Shown here piece after piece: positions 55,426-64,000 of a stretch of 64,000 nucleotides of DNA. The position numbers were made by a program, and so were the translations under genes. How positions within the stretch are numbered: the stretch's first letter is position 1; every line of letters begins with the position of its first letter. Location of the stretch: assembly GCA_966211675.1 (NCBI GenBank), contig CBIHPK010000006.1, positions 1 through 64,000 of the forward strand. Direction: 5' to 3'. The notes below the pieces were generated by a model. The model saw nothing but the letters and a program-made list of their open reading frames with translations, did no database searches and was not told the DNA's origin. Origin of the DNA: SCUS01 sp966211675 (GTDB lineage Bacteria; Myxococcota_A; Polyangia; Polyangiales; Ga0077539).

Positions 55426-56699
55426 CGGGAGCTCCTACGCCATGCGCGCCAGCCATCGAGGCCGAGGCCCAGCGCGAAGGCCGCCGTGGCGAGGACCAGC
55501 GGCCAGCGAGCGGGAGCCCACTGCCCGGCGGACTGGTAGCGGTCGATCACCTCGTAGCTGAAGGGCATCGCTGTCAGCACCGCGAGGGCCGTCGCCGAGG
55601 GGGCGAAGGCGCACGCGACGGCGAGGGGCATCCCGTACCAGGGGTAGGCCACGGGGCTCACGATGAGCTGCACCAGCAGGGCGTCACGGACGTTGCGGGC
55701 GAGCGGTCCGCGGCGGAGGGAGAGGGCCGCGGTGACGAGGAGCCCGGCGAGGGCGAGGGCCGGACGGAGGGTGTCGTCGCCGGTCGGGAAGCGCGCGTAG
55801 AGGGCGCTCCAGAGGGGGGCGGCGAAGTTCCAGTTGGCGGCGAAGTTGGGGAGCGAGCCCGGCGGGGTGTGGCCGAGCGCGTGGGCCGCCGCGAAGGAGA
55901 GCGCCAGGGGGGCGAGCGCGAGCGAGGAGAAGAGCGCCCTGCGGGGCGCTCGCAGCGCGAAGGGGAGCAGCACCCAGGCGGGGACGTACTTGAGCGCGAT
56001 GGCGACGCCGAGGCAGAGGGCGGCGGCGCTCCAGCGGCGGCGGTGGGTGAGCGCGAAGGTGAGCGCGAGCGCGAGGGCGACGAAGGCGTCGAGGTGAGCG
56101 CCGACCATGGACTCCAGCAGCAGCGTCGGAGAGGCCAGCAGCAGGACCACCGTGACCGGCGGCGCGTCGCGGGTCGCGGGCGCTCCGGTGAGCGTGGAGG
56201 CGAGGGCGACGAGGGACTTCCAGGCGAGCATGGCCAGCGACGGCCCCGCGGAGGCGGCGAGGGCGAAGAGCGCGACGGCGAGCGGCGGATAGCAGGTGGC
56301 CACGTCGAGGTGGTCGATGGGCGAGGGGAAGCGGGCGCGGAGGTCCGCGAGCTCGGCGGCGAGCGGCGGGAGCGCGTAGGGGTCGTGGCCGGAGAGCGCG
56401 ACGGCGCCGTCCCAGAGGTAGCGCGCGGGGTCCGTGGTGGTGAAGGCGGGGGTGCGGAGGTTTACCAGGCGGGTAAGCACCGCGGCGGCGAGGAGCGCGC
56501 GGAGGTCGGCGGGGGAGCGCACCAGGCGGGCGAGGCCGAGGGCGACGAGGGTGAGCGCGAGGTGCAGCGCGAGGTAGGGGGTGACGCGGTGGCCGGGGGG
56601 CCGAGAGGCCACGACCGGAGCGAGCGCCGCGAGGGACACCCAGAGGGTCAGCGCGGCGAGCAGCGCGCGAGAGCGCGGCGGGTCAGCGGACGGGGTCAT
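55422..56699 (-). CDS. Polytopic GT-C-type glycosyltransferase
   Basis: Membrane protein of 425 residues with about 10-11 hydrophobic helices. The first external loop contains TTDPARYLWDGAVALSGHDPYALPP, with the acidic residues expected of a GT-C catalytic loop (GT87/mannosyltransferase-like). The segment GSLPNFAANWNFAAPLWSALY is also typical of the family. It uses lipid-linked sugar donors by analogy, which fits the DPM1-like GT2 gene overlapping its start by 17 nt. The acceptor is unknown. Confidence 0.82.
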   Translation of the reverse strand: MTPSADPPRSRALLAALTLWVSLAALAPVVASRPPGHRVTPYLALHLALTLVALGLARLVRSPADLRALLAAAVLTRLVNLRTPAFTTTDPARYLWDGAVALSGHDPYALPPLAAELADLRARFPSPIDHLDVATCYPPLAVALFALAASAGPSLAMLAWKSLVALASTLTGAPATRDAPPVTVVLLLASPTLLLESMVGAHLDAFVALALALTFALTHRRRWSAAALCLGVAIALKYVPAWVLLPFALRAPRRALFSSLALAPLALSFAAAHALGHTPPGSLPNFAANWNFAAPLWSALYARFPTGDDTLRPALALAGLLVTAALSLRRGPLARNVRDALLVQLIVSPVAYPWYGMPLAVACAFAPSATALAVLTAMPFSYEVIDRYQSAGQWAPARWPLVLATAAFALGLGLDGWRAWRRSSR

Positions 56700-57456
56700 G
56701 GTCCGGGCCGCGGACCGCGCCGTCGAGCCACGCGAGGATCTTGCGGGTGGCGCCGAGGGTTCCGCGGAGGGTGCCGGCGACCTTGGGAGAGCCCCCGCGG
56801 CGGCGGCGCCAGGTGACCGGGGTCTCGACGACCCGCAGGCCCGAGCGGGCGGCCTTGATCTGCATCTCCAGGGTCCAGCCGTAGGTGGGGTCGCGCATCG
56901 AGAGCGCGTCGAGGGTGCTGCGACGGATCGCGCGGAAGGGACCGAGGTCGGTCACCAGGGCGCCGTAGCGGGCGGTGAGCACGGCCGCCGCGAAGAGGCT
57001 GCCGCCGCGCTGCCACGGGGGCATCGCTCCGGGCTCGACGTAGCCCCGGGTGCGGGAGCCGATGACGAGGTCGGCGCGGCCGTCGAGCAGGGGCTCGGTG
57101 AGGCGCGGCAGCTCGCGCGGGTCGTCGCTGCCGTCGGCGACCATGAAGGCCAGCACCGGGTCGTCGGCAGCGGCCTCCTCGCGCAGCCAGCGGAGCGCGG
57201 CGAGGCAGGCGTTGCCGTAGCCCGCGTCCGGGGCGTCGACCACCACGGCCCCGGCGTCGAGGGCGCGGCGGGCGGTGTCGTCGCGGCTGCCGTTGTCGAT
57301 CACGATCACCCGTCGGGCGAGCGAGCGGGGGATCGCCCGGACCACCGCGGCGATGGTCGGCGCCTCGTCGCGCGCGGGGATGAGCACGTCGACGGCGTCG
57401 GTCTTTCCCCCGGGGGAGGGCTGTGGTGTGGTAGCGCGCACAGACGATGAGTGCAT
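56683..57456 (-). CDS. GT2 glycosyltransferase, polyprenyl-phosphate type
   Basis: GT-A glycosyltransferase of 257 residues, with DVLIPARDEAPTIAAVV, VIVIDNGSRDDT and the D-x-D-like MVADGSDDPRELP, then QRGGSLFAAAVL and DLGPFRAIRR. This is the DPM1/polyprenyl-phosphate glycosyltransferase group, which charges a lipid carrier with sugar. The start at 57456 overlaps mtnP head-to-head by 10 nt; an internal GTG near residue 24 is an alternative. First gene of the three-gene glycosyltransferase operon. Confidence 0.87.
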   Translation of the reverse strand: MHSSSVRATTPQPSPGGKTDAVDVLIPARDEAPTIAAVVRAIPRSLARRVIVIDNGSRDDTARRALDAGAVVVDAPDAGYGNACLAALRWLREEAAADDPVLAFMVADGSDDPRELPRLTEPLLDGRADLVIGSRTRGYVEPGAMPPWQRGGSLFAAAVLTARYGALVTDLGPFRAIRRSTLDALSMRDPTYGWTLEMQIKAARSGLRVVETPVTWRRRRGGSPKVAGTLRGTLGATRKILAWLDGAVRGPDHDPVR

Positions 57457-58319
57457 CAGCGGTCGGGGGTTCGGTGCTCGGGGTGATCGGTGGCAGCGGG
57501 CTCTATCAGATGCCCGGGCTCACGGCGATGGAGCCGCTGACGGCGGCCACGCCCTTCGGCGAGGCCTCCGACGGCATCGTGCGCGGGCGCCTCGGGGAGA
57601 CGACCGTGGTGTTCCTGCCGAGGCACGGGCGGGCGCACTCCAACTCGCCCTCGACGCTGAACTATCGCGCCAACATCTACGCCCTGAAGTCCCTCGGGGT
57701 TACGCACGTGCTGTCGGTCTCCGCGGTGGGCTCGCTCCGCGAGGAGATCGCCCCCGGCGACCTCGTGGTGCCGCACCAGTTCATCGACCGCACCAGCCTC
57801 CGCGCGACCACCTTCTTCGACCGCGACGTGGTGGCCCACGTCTCCATGGCCGACCCGGTGTGCCCCCTCATGGCCGCGGCGGTGGCCGAGGCGGCGCGCT
57901 CCACGGGCGCCAACACCCACGTCGGGCAGACGTACGTGTGCATCGAGGGGCCGAGGTTCAGCACCAGGGCGGAGAGCCGGCTCTTCCGTCAGTGGGGCGC
58001 GGACATCATCGGCATGACCAACGTCCCGGAGGCCTTCCTGGCGCGCGAGGCCGAGCTCCCCTACGCCACGCTGGCGCTCGCCACCGACTACGACAGCTGG
58101 CGCGAGCACGACGAGGCCCACGTCGACCAGATCATGGCGGTGATGGCGAAGAACGTCTCCCGCGCCCAGGCCGTGGTGCGCCACCTCGCGGCGGCCCTGC
58201 CGGACGTGAGCGCGAGCCCCGCGCGGGGGGCCCTGAAGTACGCCGTGATGACGAGGTGGGAGTCGGTGCCCGCGGAGGCGCGCGCCCGCTACGCCCTGCT
58301 GCTGGGCGAGCGGGGCTGA
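57447..58319 (+). CDS. mtnP: S-methyl-5'-thioadenosine phosphorylase
   Basis: Nucleoside phosphorylase of 290 residues, with GVIGGSGLYQM (12-22), LPRHGRAHSNSPSTLNYRANIYALKSLGV, CIEGPRFSTRAESRLFRQWGADIIGMTNVPEA and the late ATDYDSW. These are the MTAP signatures; the Asp of TDYD marks adenosine specificity. It releases adenine from methylthioadenosine formed in polyamine or quorum-signal synthesis. No other methionine-salvage gene is in the window. Its stop is only 3 nt from the convergent kinase stop. Confidence 0.94.
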   Translation: MSASAVGGSVLGVIGGSGLYQMPGLTAMEPLTAATPFGEASDGIVRGRLGETTVVFLPRHGRAHSNSPSTLNYRANIYALKSLGVTHVLSVSAVGSLREEIAPGDLVVPHQFIDRTSLRATTFFDRDVVAHVSMADPVCPLMAAAVAEAARSTGANTHVGQTYVCIEGPRFSTRAESRLFRQWGADIIGMTNVPEAFLAREAELPYATLALATDYDSWREHDEAHVDQIMAVMAKNVSRAQAVVRHLAAALPDVSASPARGALKYAVMTRWESVPAEARARYALLLGERG

Positions 58320-58322
58320 GCC

Positions 58323-59744
58323 TCAGCTCGCGGCGACGCGAGGGAGGTACACGGTGAAGCGGCTGCCGCGCTCGGGGCGGCGCTCGGCGACGATCCAGCC
58401 GCCGTGGTCTCGGGCGATGGAGTAGGCGACGGAGAGCCCGAGCCCGGTGCCCTCGCCGACCTCCTTGGTGGTGAAGAAGGGCTCGAAGACCCGAGCGAGG
58501 TCCTCCGTGGGGATGCCGGCGCCTTCGTCCTCGACCGCGAGGAAATACCACCGCCGCGCGCTGGAGCCGACCTCCTGAGGGGCGTCGATGTCGCGCTCTC
58601 CCACGGTGATGGTGACCGTTCCGCCGTCGGGCATGGCGTGGATGGCGTTGACCACCAGGTTGGTGAGCACCTGCTGGATCTGCCCCGGGTCGACGGAGGC
58701 GTCGGGCGTCTCGGCGGTGTGCTGCTCGAAGCGCACCCCGGCCTTCTGCGCCATCGGGCCCAGCATCGACACGGTGCCGGACACGATGTCGGCCAGGCCC
58801 GCGGGCTGCATCGTCGGGCCCTTGCGGCGCGCGAAATCCAGCAGCTGCCGGATGAGCGCGGTCATCTTCCCGGTCTGCTCGGCGATGATGCGCGCGCTCT
58901 CGCTGATGTCCTCCGGGGTGTTGTCCCCGCCGGCGAGCAGCCCCGCGTGGCCGAGCACCACGTTGAGCGGCGTGCCGAGCTCGTGCGCGAGGCCGGAGGC
59001 GAGCTGCCCGACGGTGCGCAGCCGGTCCGCGTGGCGGAGCTGCTCCATCGCGCGGAGCCTGGCCTGGTGGTGGGCCTCGGCGGTGCGGTCGGCCTCGCCG
59101 AGGCGCTCGCACATGGCGTTGAGCTCCTGCGCGAGCTCGGCGATCTCGTCGTCCTGCTTCAGCCGCAGCGGACCGGTGAGGTCGCCGGCGCCGACGCGGC
59201 GGGCCTTGGCGCGGAGGGCGCGCACCGGCTCGCCGACGAAGTGGGCGCCCAGCAGCGCGGTGACCAGCGCGCTCACCAGCACGGTGATGACCCCGATGGC
59301 GCTGTTGCGGACGATGCTGTCGTGCACGAAGCGGTGCTGCGGCTGCAGCGACTCGCGCACCTCGATCACCCGGAGCGATCCGTCCGGCGCTCGCATCGGG
59401 TAGCAGCTGATGGACCAGCCGTCGCGCTCCAGGTTGCGGCTCAGCCCGCGCTCCAGGTCGTGCCCGGGGTCGCGGAAGCACTCGCCGCTGCGGCGAGCGT
59501 GCACGTCGACGGAGGGGTTGGCGGCGTCGACGTCGGCGATCATCGCGTCGGCGCGGGCGGGGCCGTCCATGCGGGAGACGTCGAGCCAGGCGGTGCGCAG
59601 CGAGAAGCCGACGAAGTCGTGGTCGCGCCGGGTGTCCTCGCGAAACACCGTGCGCTCTCGGCTGATGCGCAGCCCGGTGTTGACGATGGTGACCGTGAGG
59701 ATCGCGGCGACGATGCCGAGGATGAGCTTGCGGGTGACCTTCAT
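58323..59744 (-). CDS. Membrane sensor histidine kinase (NtrB/ZraS-like)
   Basis: Kinase of 473 residues. TM1 is about 7-26, a periplasmic sensor about 27-145 has two Cys (CFRDPGH, SCYPMRA), TM2 is about 150-172, then HAMP and a HisKA with His in GLAHELGTPLNVV. The HATPase has NLVVNAIHAMPDGG, DEGAGIP and GTGLGLSVAYSI. The GLAHELGTPL variant is typical of kinases pairing with NtrC-type regulators. No response regulator is adjacent. It lies 17 nt after the acyltransferase gene in the same operon. Confidence 0.92.
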   Translation of the reverse strand: MKVTRKLILGIVAAILTVTIVNTGLRISRERTVFREDTRRDHDFVGFSLRTAWLDVSRMDGPARADAMIADVDAANPSVDVHARRSGECFRDPGHDLERGLSRNLERDGWSISCYPMRAPDGSLRVIEVRESLQPQHRFVHDSIVRNSAIGVITVLVSALVTALLGAHFVGEPVRALRAKARRVGAGDLTGPLRLKQDDEIAELAQELNAMCERLGEADRTAEAHHQARLRAMEQLRHADRLRTVGQLASGLAHELGTPLNVVLGHAGLLAGGDNTPEDISESARIIAEQTGKMTALIRQLLDFARRKGPTMQPAGLADIVSGTVSMLGPMAQKAGVRFEQHTAETPDASVDPGQIQQVLTNLVVNAIHAMPDGGTVTITVGERDIDAPQEVGSSARRWYFLAVEDEGAGIPTEDLARVFEPFFTTKEVGEGTGLGLSVAYSIARDHGGWIVAERRPERGSRFTVYLPRVAAS

Positions 59745-59761
59745 GGGCGGTCTCTCACCCG

Positions 59762-60697
59762 CTAGCGGAAGATGCCCGGCCGCTCCTTGATGCCGCGGTT
59801 GAGCATGTTCTGGATGGTGCGCTTGACCACCAGGGTCTTCTCCTCGATGACCGCGTCCTCGTCGTCCGGGTCGCCGGTGAAGGAGAGCGGCTCTCCGAAG
59901 TAGATCCGGTATTTCGTGGGCAGCGGCAGGAAGCCCCCCGGCAGCAGCAGCTGCGGGATCACCGGGAAGGCGGGCATCCCGAGCAGCCTCGCGACGCGGC
60001 GGAGGTCGGCGATGGAGATGTACTGCTCCTCGGCGCCGACGACGGCGACGGGCACGATGGGCGTCCGGGTCTGGAGCGCGAGGCGCATGAAGCCGATGCC
60101 GAACTCGGTCAGCCGATAGCGCTGCTGGAAGGGCTTGGAGATGCCGCGAGCGCCCTCCGGGAAGACCAGGATGGCCTCCTCCTCTTCGAGCAGGCGGGCG
60201 CAATTCTCGGGCACGCCGACGATCTGCCCCACGCGGGGGAAGAGCACGGACACGAAGGGCAGCGTGGCGGTCCACTTCTCCACCATGCTGCGCACGAAGC
60301 GCGGGGTCTTGCGGTCGAGCAGCAGCGCGCAGGCGATGGCCATGGCGTCGAGCGGGATCTGCCCGGAGTGGTTGCTGATGAGCAGCACGCGCCCGTCGGG
60401 GACGTTCTCGAGGCCGTGCACCTCGGTGCGAAACCAGTCGCGGTAGACCGCGCGGGCGCCGACGATGGCGTACTTGGCCACGCGGGGATCGAAGCCGAAG
60501 GGGTCGACCCCGCCGGCGGTCTCGTGCCAGGCGAGGCTGTCGAAGCGGCCGCGCACGTCGTCGCCGAGCCAGCGGTCGACGGTGGCGTCCATCTTGTGGC
60601 GCAGGGCGTCGCGGGCGCGCTCGACCAGCCCGAGCGGGCCGGTGGGGCGATGGCGGGACCACTCCGGTGGATAGCGTCTCACGGCGACCTTGCTCAT
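59762..60697 (-). CDS. PlsC-like phospholipid/glycerol acyltransferase
   Basis: A 311-residue protein of the LPLAT superfamily. The catalytic block is ISNHSGQIPLDAMAIA, a spaced variant of NHxxxxD. Block III is FPEGARGISKPF, and block IV is TPIVPVAVVGAEEQY. The first 90 residues are an extra helical part, and a hydrophobic stretch is limited to LLISNH and nearby. Related myxobacterial proteins are of the hemolysin-like/MGAT branch. It transfers acyl chains to a lipid or polyol; the acceptor is unknown. Middle gene of a three-gene operon. Confidence 0.88.
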   Translation of the reverse strand: MSKVAVRRYPPEWSRHRPTGPLGLVERARDALRHKMDATVDRWLGDDVRGRFDSLAWHETAGGVDPFGFDPRVAKYAIVGARAVYRDWFRTEVHGLENVPDGRVLLISNHSGQIPLDAMAIACALLLDRKTPRFVRSMVEKWTATLPFVSVLFPRVGQIVGVPENCARLLEEEEAILVFPEGARGISKPFQQRYRLTEFGIGFMRLALQTRTPIVPVAVVGAEEQYISIADLRRVARLLGMPAFPVIPQLLLPGGFLPLPTKYRIYFGEPLSFTGDPDDEDAVIEEKTLVVKRTIQNMLNRGIKERPGIFR

Positions 60698-60737
60698 ACC
60701 CGCGGATGGAGCGGAGGCACAAGCCGCGGCGCCGAGC

Positions 60738-61955
60738 TCAGCCGGGTCGGATGCCCGCCAGCATGCTGCGGAGCCACACGAGCTGTCGCAGCGCGGCCGC
60801 GCCGGGGACGAGGAAGGGCTCGCGCGCGGAGACCGCCCGGGTGAGCAGCGTGGCGGTGGCGGCGTTGGGGACCCCGGTGAGGGAGAGGAAGGTCCCTCGC
60901 GTGGGGTCCGTCGAGACGTCCCAGCGCCAGCGGGAGCCCGCGAGCTCGCCAGAGCGGCCGTCGACGAAGACCGTGGAGGGGCCTTCGAGGCGGCGCTCGA
61001 CGTCGCCCTCGCCGGCGTCGAAGGGGGTGCGCAGCAGCAAGTGGGCGCGCGAGGGGGCGGCGTCCGTGGGGACGGCGTCCCACGAGGAGGCGCGGACGCC
61101 GGGGAGGTGGTCGCGATAGCGGGAGACGTCCTGGACGCGCGCGAGGACCTCCGCGGCGGGACCATAGGTCTGCCCGGTGACGTTGACCGCGCGCACGGAC
61201 CCTTCGCGGTCGAGCGAGAACACCATGGTGTAGTACCGCGGGTGCAGGGCCATCCAGCGCCCCGGGGCGGGCGCCTGGAGGAGCGCGCCGTCGTCGGTCC
61301 ACGGGGCGGGCCGCGCGGGCGTCGGGGTGCCGGCGAGGTCGCGGGCGCGGCGGGCCAGGGAGAGGGCGAGCGTGAGGTCGACCGCGACGTTCATGCCCGC
61401 GGTGGCGCTCGGGTCGGAGGTGGCGGCGTTGCGGAAGAGCCAGTGGCCCTGCGACGGGTCGCTCCAGCTCGTCACGACCAGAAGCGTGTGGGCGCCGTCC
61501 TGCGGGACGAGCTCCCAGCGCGCGCCGGCGGGGCCGAAGTCCGAGGCGTCGACGTCGAGGTCGATGCGCCGGGCGGAGCGCTCGGTGATGGCCGTGGTGG
61601 CGTGGACCGTGAGCAGCCCCGCGGCCACGTCGAAGCGGTACGCGGCGCGCCGGCCGAAGCGCGCGGTCTGCTCGACCCGGGTGAGCGCGGGCATGAACTC
61701 CGGCCAGCGAGCGGCGTCGAGGAGCGCTCGGCGCACGGTCTCCGCGGGCGCATCGACCCTCACGGCCACGGTGGTGCGGGCCTGCGGGCCGCCGTCGGGG
61801 AAGAACACCAGCGCGGCGGCGCCCGGGGCGCTGAGCTCGGCGAGGGCGGAGAGCGTCTCTGCCGGGAGGGCCTCGATGCGCGGCGAGGGCGCCGGCTGCG
61901 CGAGGCCGAGCGCGGGCGCGAGGAGCAGCGGGAGCGCGGTGCGAAGGAGCTTCAT
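60738..61955 (-). CDS. Secreted protein with two SRPBCC/START-like domains
   Basis: A 405-residue protein from the ATG at 61955, with signal peptide MKLLRTALPLLLAPALGLAQ. The first domain (about 60-210) begins TTVAVRVDAPAETVRRALLDAARWPEFMPALTRVE, a textbook opening for a polyketide-cyclase/START-like fold. The second half repeats the plan, with VTGQTYGPAAEVLARVQDVSRYRDHLPGVRA and GSRWRWDVSTDP. It would hold a hydrophobic ligand in the periplasm; a role in lipid transfer fits the acyltransferase 40 nt downstream (inference). Confidence 0.8.
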   Translation of the reverse strand: MKLLRTALPLLLAPALGLAQPAPSPRIEALPAETLSALAELSAPGAAALVFFPDGGPQARTTVAVRVDAPAETVRRALLDAARWPEFMPALTRVEQTARFGRRAAYRFDVAAGLLTVHATTAITERSARRIDLDVDASDFGPAGARWELVPQDGAHTLLVVTSWSDPSQGHWLFRNAATSDPSATAGMNVAVDLTLALSLARRARDLAGTPTPARPAPWTDDGALLQAPAPGRWMALHPRYYTMVFSLDREGSVRAVNVTGQTYGPAAEVLARVQDVSRYRDHLPGVRASSWDAVPTDAAPSRAHLLLRTPFDAGEGDVERRLEGPSTVFVDGRSGELAGSRWRWDVSTDPTRGTFLSLTGVPNAATATLLTRAVSAREPFLVPGAAALRQLVWLRSMLAGIRPG

Positions 61956-62062
61956 CGGAGGTATCTGACGAGGGGCCTCGGGGGCGCGATTCAACCGCCG
62001 GTCCGTCGGGCGTCCACCGCGCCGTGGTGGACCCGCGCCCAAGGGTGATACGGTCGCCGCCC

Positions 62063-62887
62063 ATGAAGCGCATTCCCTTCGGATCGTTGTCGGTGCTGGT
62101 CGTCCTCTGCGCGTCGGCGACGGCGGGCGCCCAGACCACGGACGGCACACCCGACACGCGGGTTCCGCTCGGCGATCCGACGGGCGGGGCGTACACCCCT
62201 CCGACCTCGCTCTTCATCCCCGCGGCGGCGCTGCCGACGCTCAACGTGCGCATGACCGTGGGCGCGGACATCCAGCCCATCGGGTCCTTCGACGCCGTGC
62301 GACCCCTGGTGAGGGCCGAGCTCGGCCTCGGCCGCGGCTTCACCGTGGCGGCGGGGTCGAGCTGGTTCGGCGGCGACCGTTCGAGCACCATCGACGGCCT
62401 CACGCCCTACGCCCAGGTGCGCTACCAGCTCTTCGGCAGCCGCGACGGGATGGGCTGGCAGGGCGGCGTGGCGCTCACGGGCAAGCGCGTCGGCTGGCAC
62501 AACGGCGACGCGGAGATGGAGGCGTCGTTCTCGGTGCAGTACCGCGCGAGGCGCTGGGAGGTCGGGGCCCAGGGCACCTTCGGCCAGTCGCTGGTCGACG
62601 CCGAGGAGCACGACCTGGAGGCGAGGGCCTTCGCCGCGTGGCGGGTGATCCCGTCCTTCGCGGTGGGCGTGGCGGCGCAGCTGCGCGTCGACGTGGGCAA
62701 CGAGTCCCCGGCCCTCGAGGCGATGCTCCGGGCGCGGGGCCTGGCCGAGGTCGACATGATCGGCGGCGCGATGGCGAGCTACACCTACGAGCGCTGGCAG
62801 GTGGGCGCCCTCGCGGGCGTGAGCACCATCGGGCTCTACGACAACGCGGGCTTCATCGGGCAGGGCTTCGGGAGCGTGCGCTTCTGA
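62063..62887 (+). CDS. Secreted outer-membrane beta-barrel-like protein
   Basis: A 274-residue exported protein with signal peptide MKRIPFGSLSVLVVLCASATAGAQ. From residue 60 the sequence alternates aromatic and small residues in beta-strand pairs (RMTVGADIQPIG, RAELGLGRGFTVAAGSSWF, ASFSVQYRARRWEVGAQGTFG, SYTYERWQVGALAGVSTI), ending in FGSVRF with C-terminal Phe. This is the pattern of an outer-membrane barrel, like the protein at 4267. No specific family was found. Confidence 0.72.
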   Translation: MKRIPFGSLSVLVVLCASATAGAQTTDGTPDTRVPLGDPTGGAYTPPTSLFIPAAALPTLNVRMTVGADIQPIGSFDAVRPLVRAELGLGRGFTVAAGSSWFGGDRSSTIDGLTPYAQVRYQLFGSRDGMGWQGGVALTGKRVGWHNGDAEMEASFSVQYRARRWEVGAQGTFGQSLVDAEEHDLEARAFAAWRVIPSFAVGVAAQLRVDVGNESPALEAMLRARGLAEVDMIGGAMASYTYERWQVGALAGVSTIGLYDNAGFIGQGFGSVRF

Positions 62888-62894
62888 CCGCTCG

Positions 62895-64000
62895 CTACGC
62901 CCGCTCGGCGTACATCGCCTCGATCGCCTCGGCCCACACCTTGTAGACGATGGCCCGCTTGATCTTGAGCGTCGGGGTCAGCTCCCCGTGCTCGATGTCC
63001 AATGGGCGCGGCAGCACGGTGAAGCGCTTGATGGTCTCCACCCGCGCCAGGCGCGAGTTGACGTCGTCCACCGCGCGCTGCAGCTCCGCCCGCACCGCCG
63101 GGTCGTCGTGCGCCGTCTTCGCCGCCTCCGCGGGGTCGCGGCCGTGCTCCTTCGCCCAGCGGGCGAGGCCCTCGGCGCGCAGCACCAGCAGCGCCGTGAG
63201 GTAGGGGCGGCGGTCGCCGATGACCACCACCTCGCCGACGAGGTCGTGTCGCTTGAGGTCCTCTTCGATGTTCTTCGGGGTGATGTTCTTGCCCCCGGAG
63301 GTGATGAGGATCTCCTTCTTGCGGCCGGTGATCACCAGGAAGCCGTCGGGGTCGAGCTTGCCCAGGTCGCCGGAGCAGAGCCACCCGTCGCGCAGCGTCG
63401 CGGCGGTGGCCTCCGGGTCCTTGAAATACCCCATGAACACGTTGGGCCCGTGCACCAGGATCTCGCCGTCCTCGGCGATCTTCACGGTCACCCCGGCGAT
63501 GGGCTTGCCGACGGTTCCGAATCGGGCGTCGCCGGGGAGGTTGAAGGAGGTCGGGCCGGTGTCCTCGCTCTGCCCGTAGACCTCGCGCACCGGCAGGTCG
63601 AGCGAGGTGAAGAACTCCAGCACCTCTCGGCCCACGGGCGCCGCGCCGCTCACGCAGATCTTCGCGCGACCGAGGCCCACCGCGGACTTGAACTTCGAAT
63701 AGAACAGCCGGTCCGCCAGCCGATATTGCAGGTCGAGCCAGACAGGCACCGCCTCGCCGCGGTCTCGCCGCGCGTGCACGTCGAGCGCGACGCCGCGGGC
63801 CCACTTCACGATGGCGGCCTTCGCCCCCGTCGCGTCCTTCAGCTTCGCCCCGGCCACCGCGAAGAACTTCTCCCAGATGCGCGGCACGCCGAAGAACACG
63901 TCCGGCTGCGCCTCGCGGAGGTTGTCCGGAACGCGCTCGATGCTCTCCGCGAAATAGATGGTCAGCCCCAGGGTGGCCGCGCCGTGGATGGAGAACATCT
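62895..64000 (-). CDS. Long-chain acyl-CoA synthetase (partial, 5' end beyond window)
   Basis: ANL-superfamily adenylate-forming enzyme; 367 residues of the C-terminal part are in the window and the frame is open to the edge, so about 230 N-terminal residues are missing. Motifs seen: VFFGVPRIWEKFF, SGAAPVGREVLEFF, EVYGQSEDTGPTS (AMP-binding), GYFKDPEAT, WLCSGDLGKLDPDGFLVITGRKKEILITSGGKNITPKNIE, and the Lys block LTPTLKIKRAIV. This is the FadD15-like (FACL) group that activates fatty acids with ATP and CoA. It converges on the barrel gene with a 7-nt gap. Confidence 0.93.
   Translation of the reverse strand, partial: MFSIHGAATLGLTIYFAESIERVPDNLREAQPDVFFGVPRIWEKFFAVAGAKLKDATGAKAAIVKWARGVALDVHARRDRGEAVPVWLDLQYRLADRLFYSKFKSAVGLGRAKICVSGAAPVGREVLEFFTSLDLPVREVYGQSEDTGPTSFNLPGDARFGTVGKPIAGVTVKIAEDGEILVHGPNVFMGYFKDPEATAATLRDGWLCSGDLGKLDPDGFLVITGRKKEILITSGGKNITPKNIEEDLKRHDLVGEVVVIGDRRPYLTALLVLRAEGLARWAKEHGRDPAEAAKTAHDDPAVRAELQRAVDDVNSRLARVETIKRFTVLPRPLDIEHGELTPTLKIKRAIVYKVWAEAIEAMYAERA

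Overview
The window is very GC-rich, densely coded chromosomal DNA from a Gram-negative bacterium, most probably a Myxococcota (delta-proteobacterial lineage, Polyangia-like). This is inferred from a b558-type three-gene succinate dehydrogenase, a Ser/Thr kinase with a C-terminal membrane anchor, Cys-rich MopE-like lipoproteins, a CorE-like metal-sensing ECF sigma factor, an Hsp70 paralogue with a huge linker, and several families with no clear counterpart outside that group. No transposase, integrase, phage gene, CRISPR array, rRNA or tRNA was seen. The only stable RNA gene recognised is tmRNA. The window looks like core plus lineage-specific chromosome rather than a mobile island.

Layout. 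0-1.4 kb: an envelope SPOR protein and a lipoprotein on the minus strand. 1.6-9.1 kb: a tightly packed plus-strand run of gyrA, a secreted barrel-like protein, an HExxH protein, an Hsp70-like protein and its J-domain partner, meeting pspA head-on. 9.8-22 kb: a receiver-GGDEF protein, a double peptidoglycan-binding protein, an amidase, a metallo-beta-lactamase-fold protein, a GMC oxidoreductase, a histidine kinase/single-domain receiver pair, an MFS exporter, RtcB RNA ligase, an atypical SDR and a lipoprotein. 22.1-27.0 kb: a phosphoribosyltransferase / alpha-beta hydrolase / erythromycin-esterase-family module, a ClC channel and a second phosphoribosyltransferase. 28.2-31.7 kb: sdhCAB. 31.7-35.2 kb: membrane-anchored otsA, otsB and a MarR regulator, joined by 4-nt overlaps.

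35.3-38.8 kb is a self-contained sulfur module: a sigma-54 activator, a TauE/SafE permease and a persulfide dioxygenase-rhodanese fusion. A near-consensus sigma-54 promoter and repeated TGAAACA sites lie between the divergent genes. 38.8-41.0 kb: a CorE-like ECF sigma factor downstream of a FetAB-type metal exporter. 41.1-42.3 kb: ssrA (tmRNA) with, divergently beside it, an SspB adaptor carrying the ClpX-binding tail; the ssrA tagging RNA and the adaptor for tagged proteins are therefore neighbours. 42.3-49.5 kb: unknown small proteins, an NAD-dependent epimerase, a MopE-like lipoprotein, a 58-residue zinc ribbon, malQ and pgeF. 49.6-54.7 kb: a Ser/Thr kinase, a GlsB-like membrane protein, and an ECF sigma / small membrane protein / LTxxQ-type periplasmic protein trio. 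54.8-57.5 kb: a three-gene glycosyltransferase operon. 57.4-64 kb: mtnP, an operon of an SRPBCC protein, an acyltransferase and a histidine kinase, a barrel-like protein, and an acyl-CoA synthetase cut by the window end.

Start codons were chosen by eye from domain starts, Shine-Dalgarno-like sequences and gene overlaps; many are GTG or TTG. All family calls rest on motifs read directly, without database searches.
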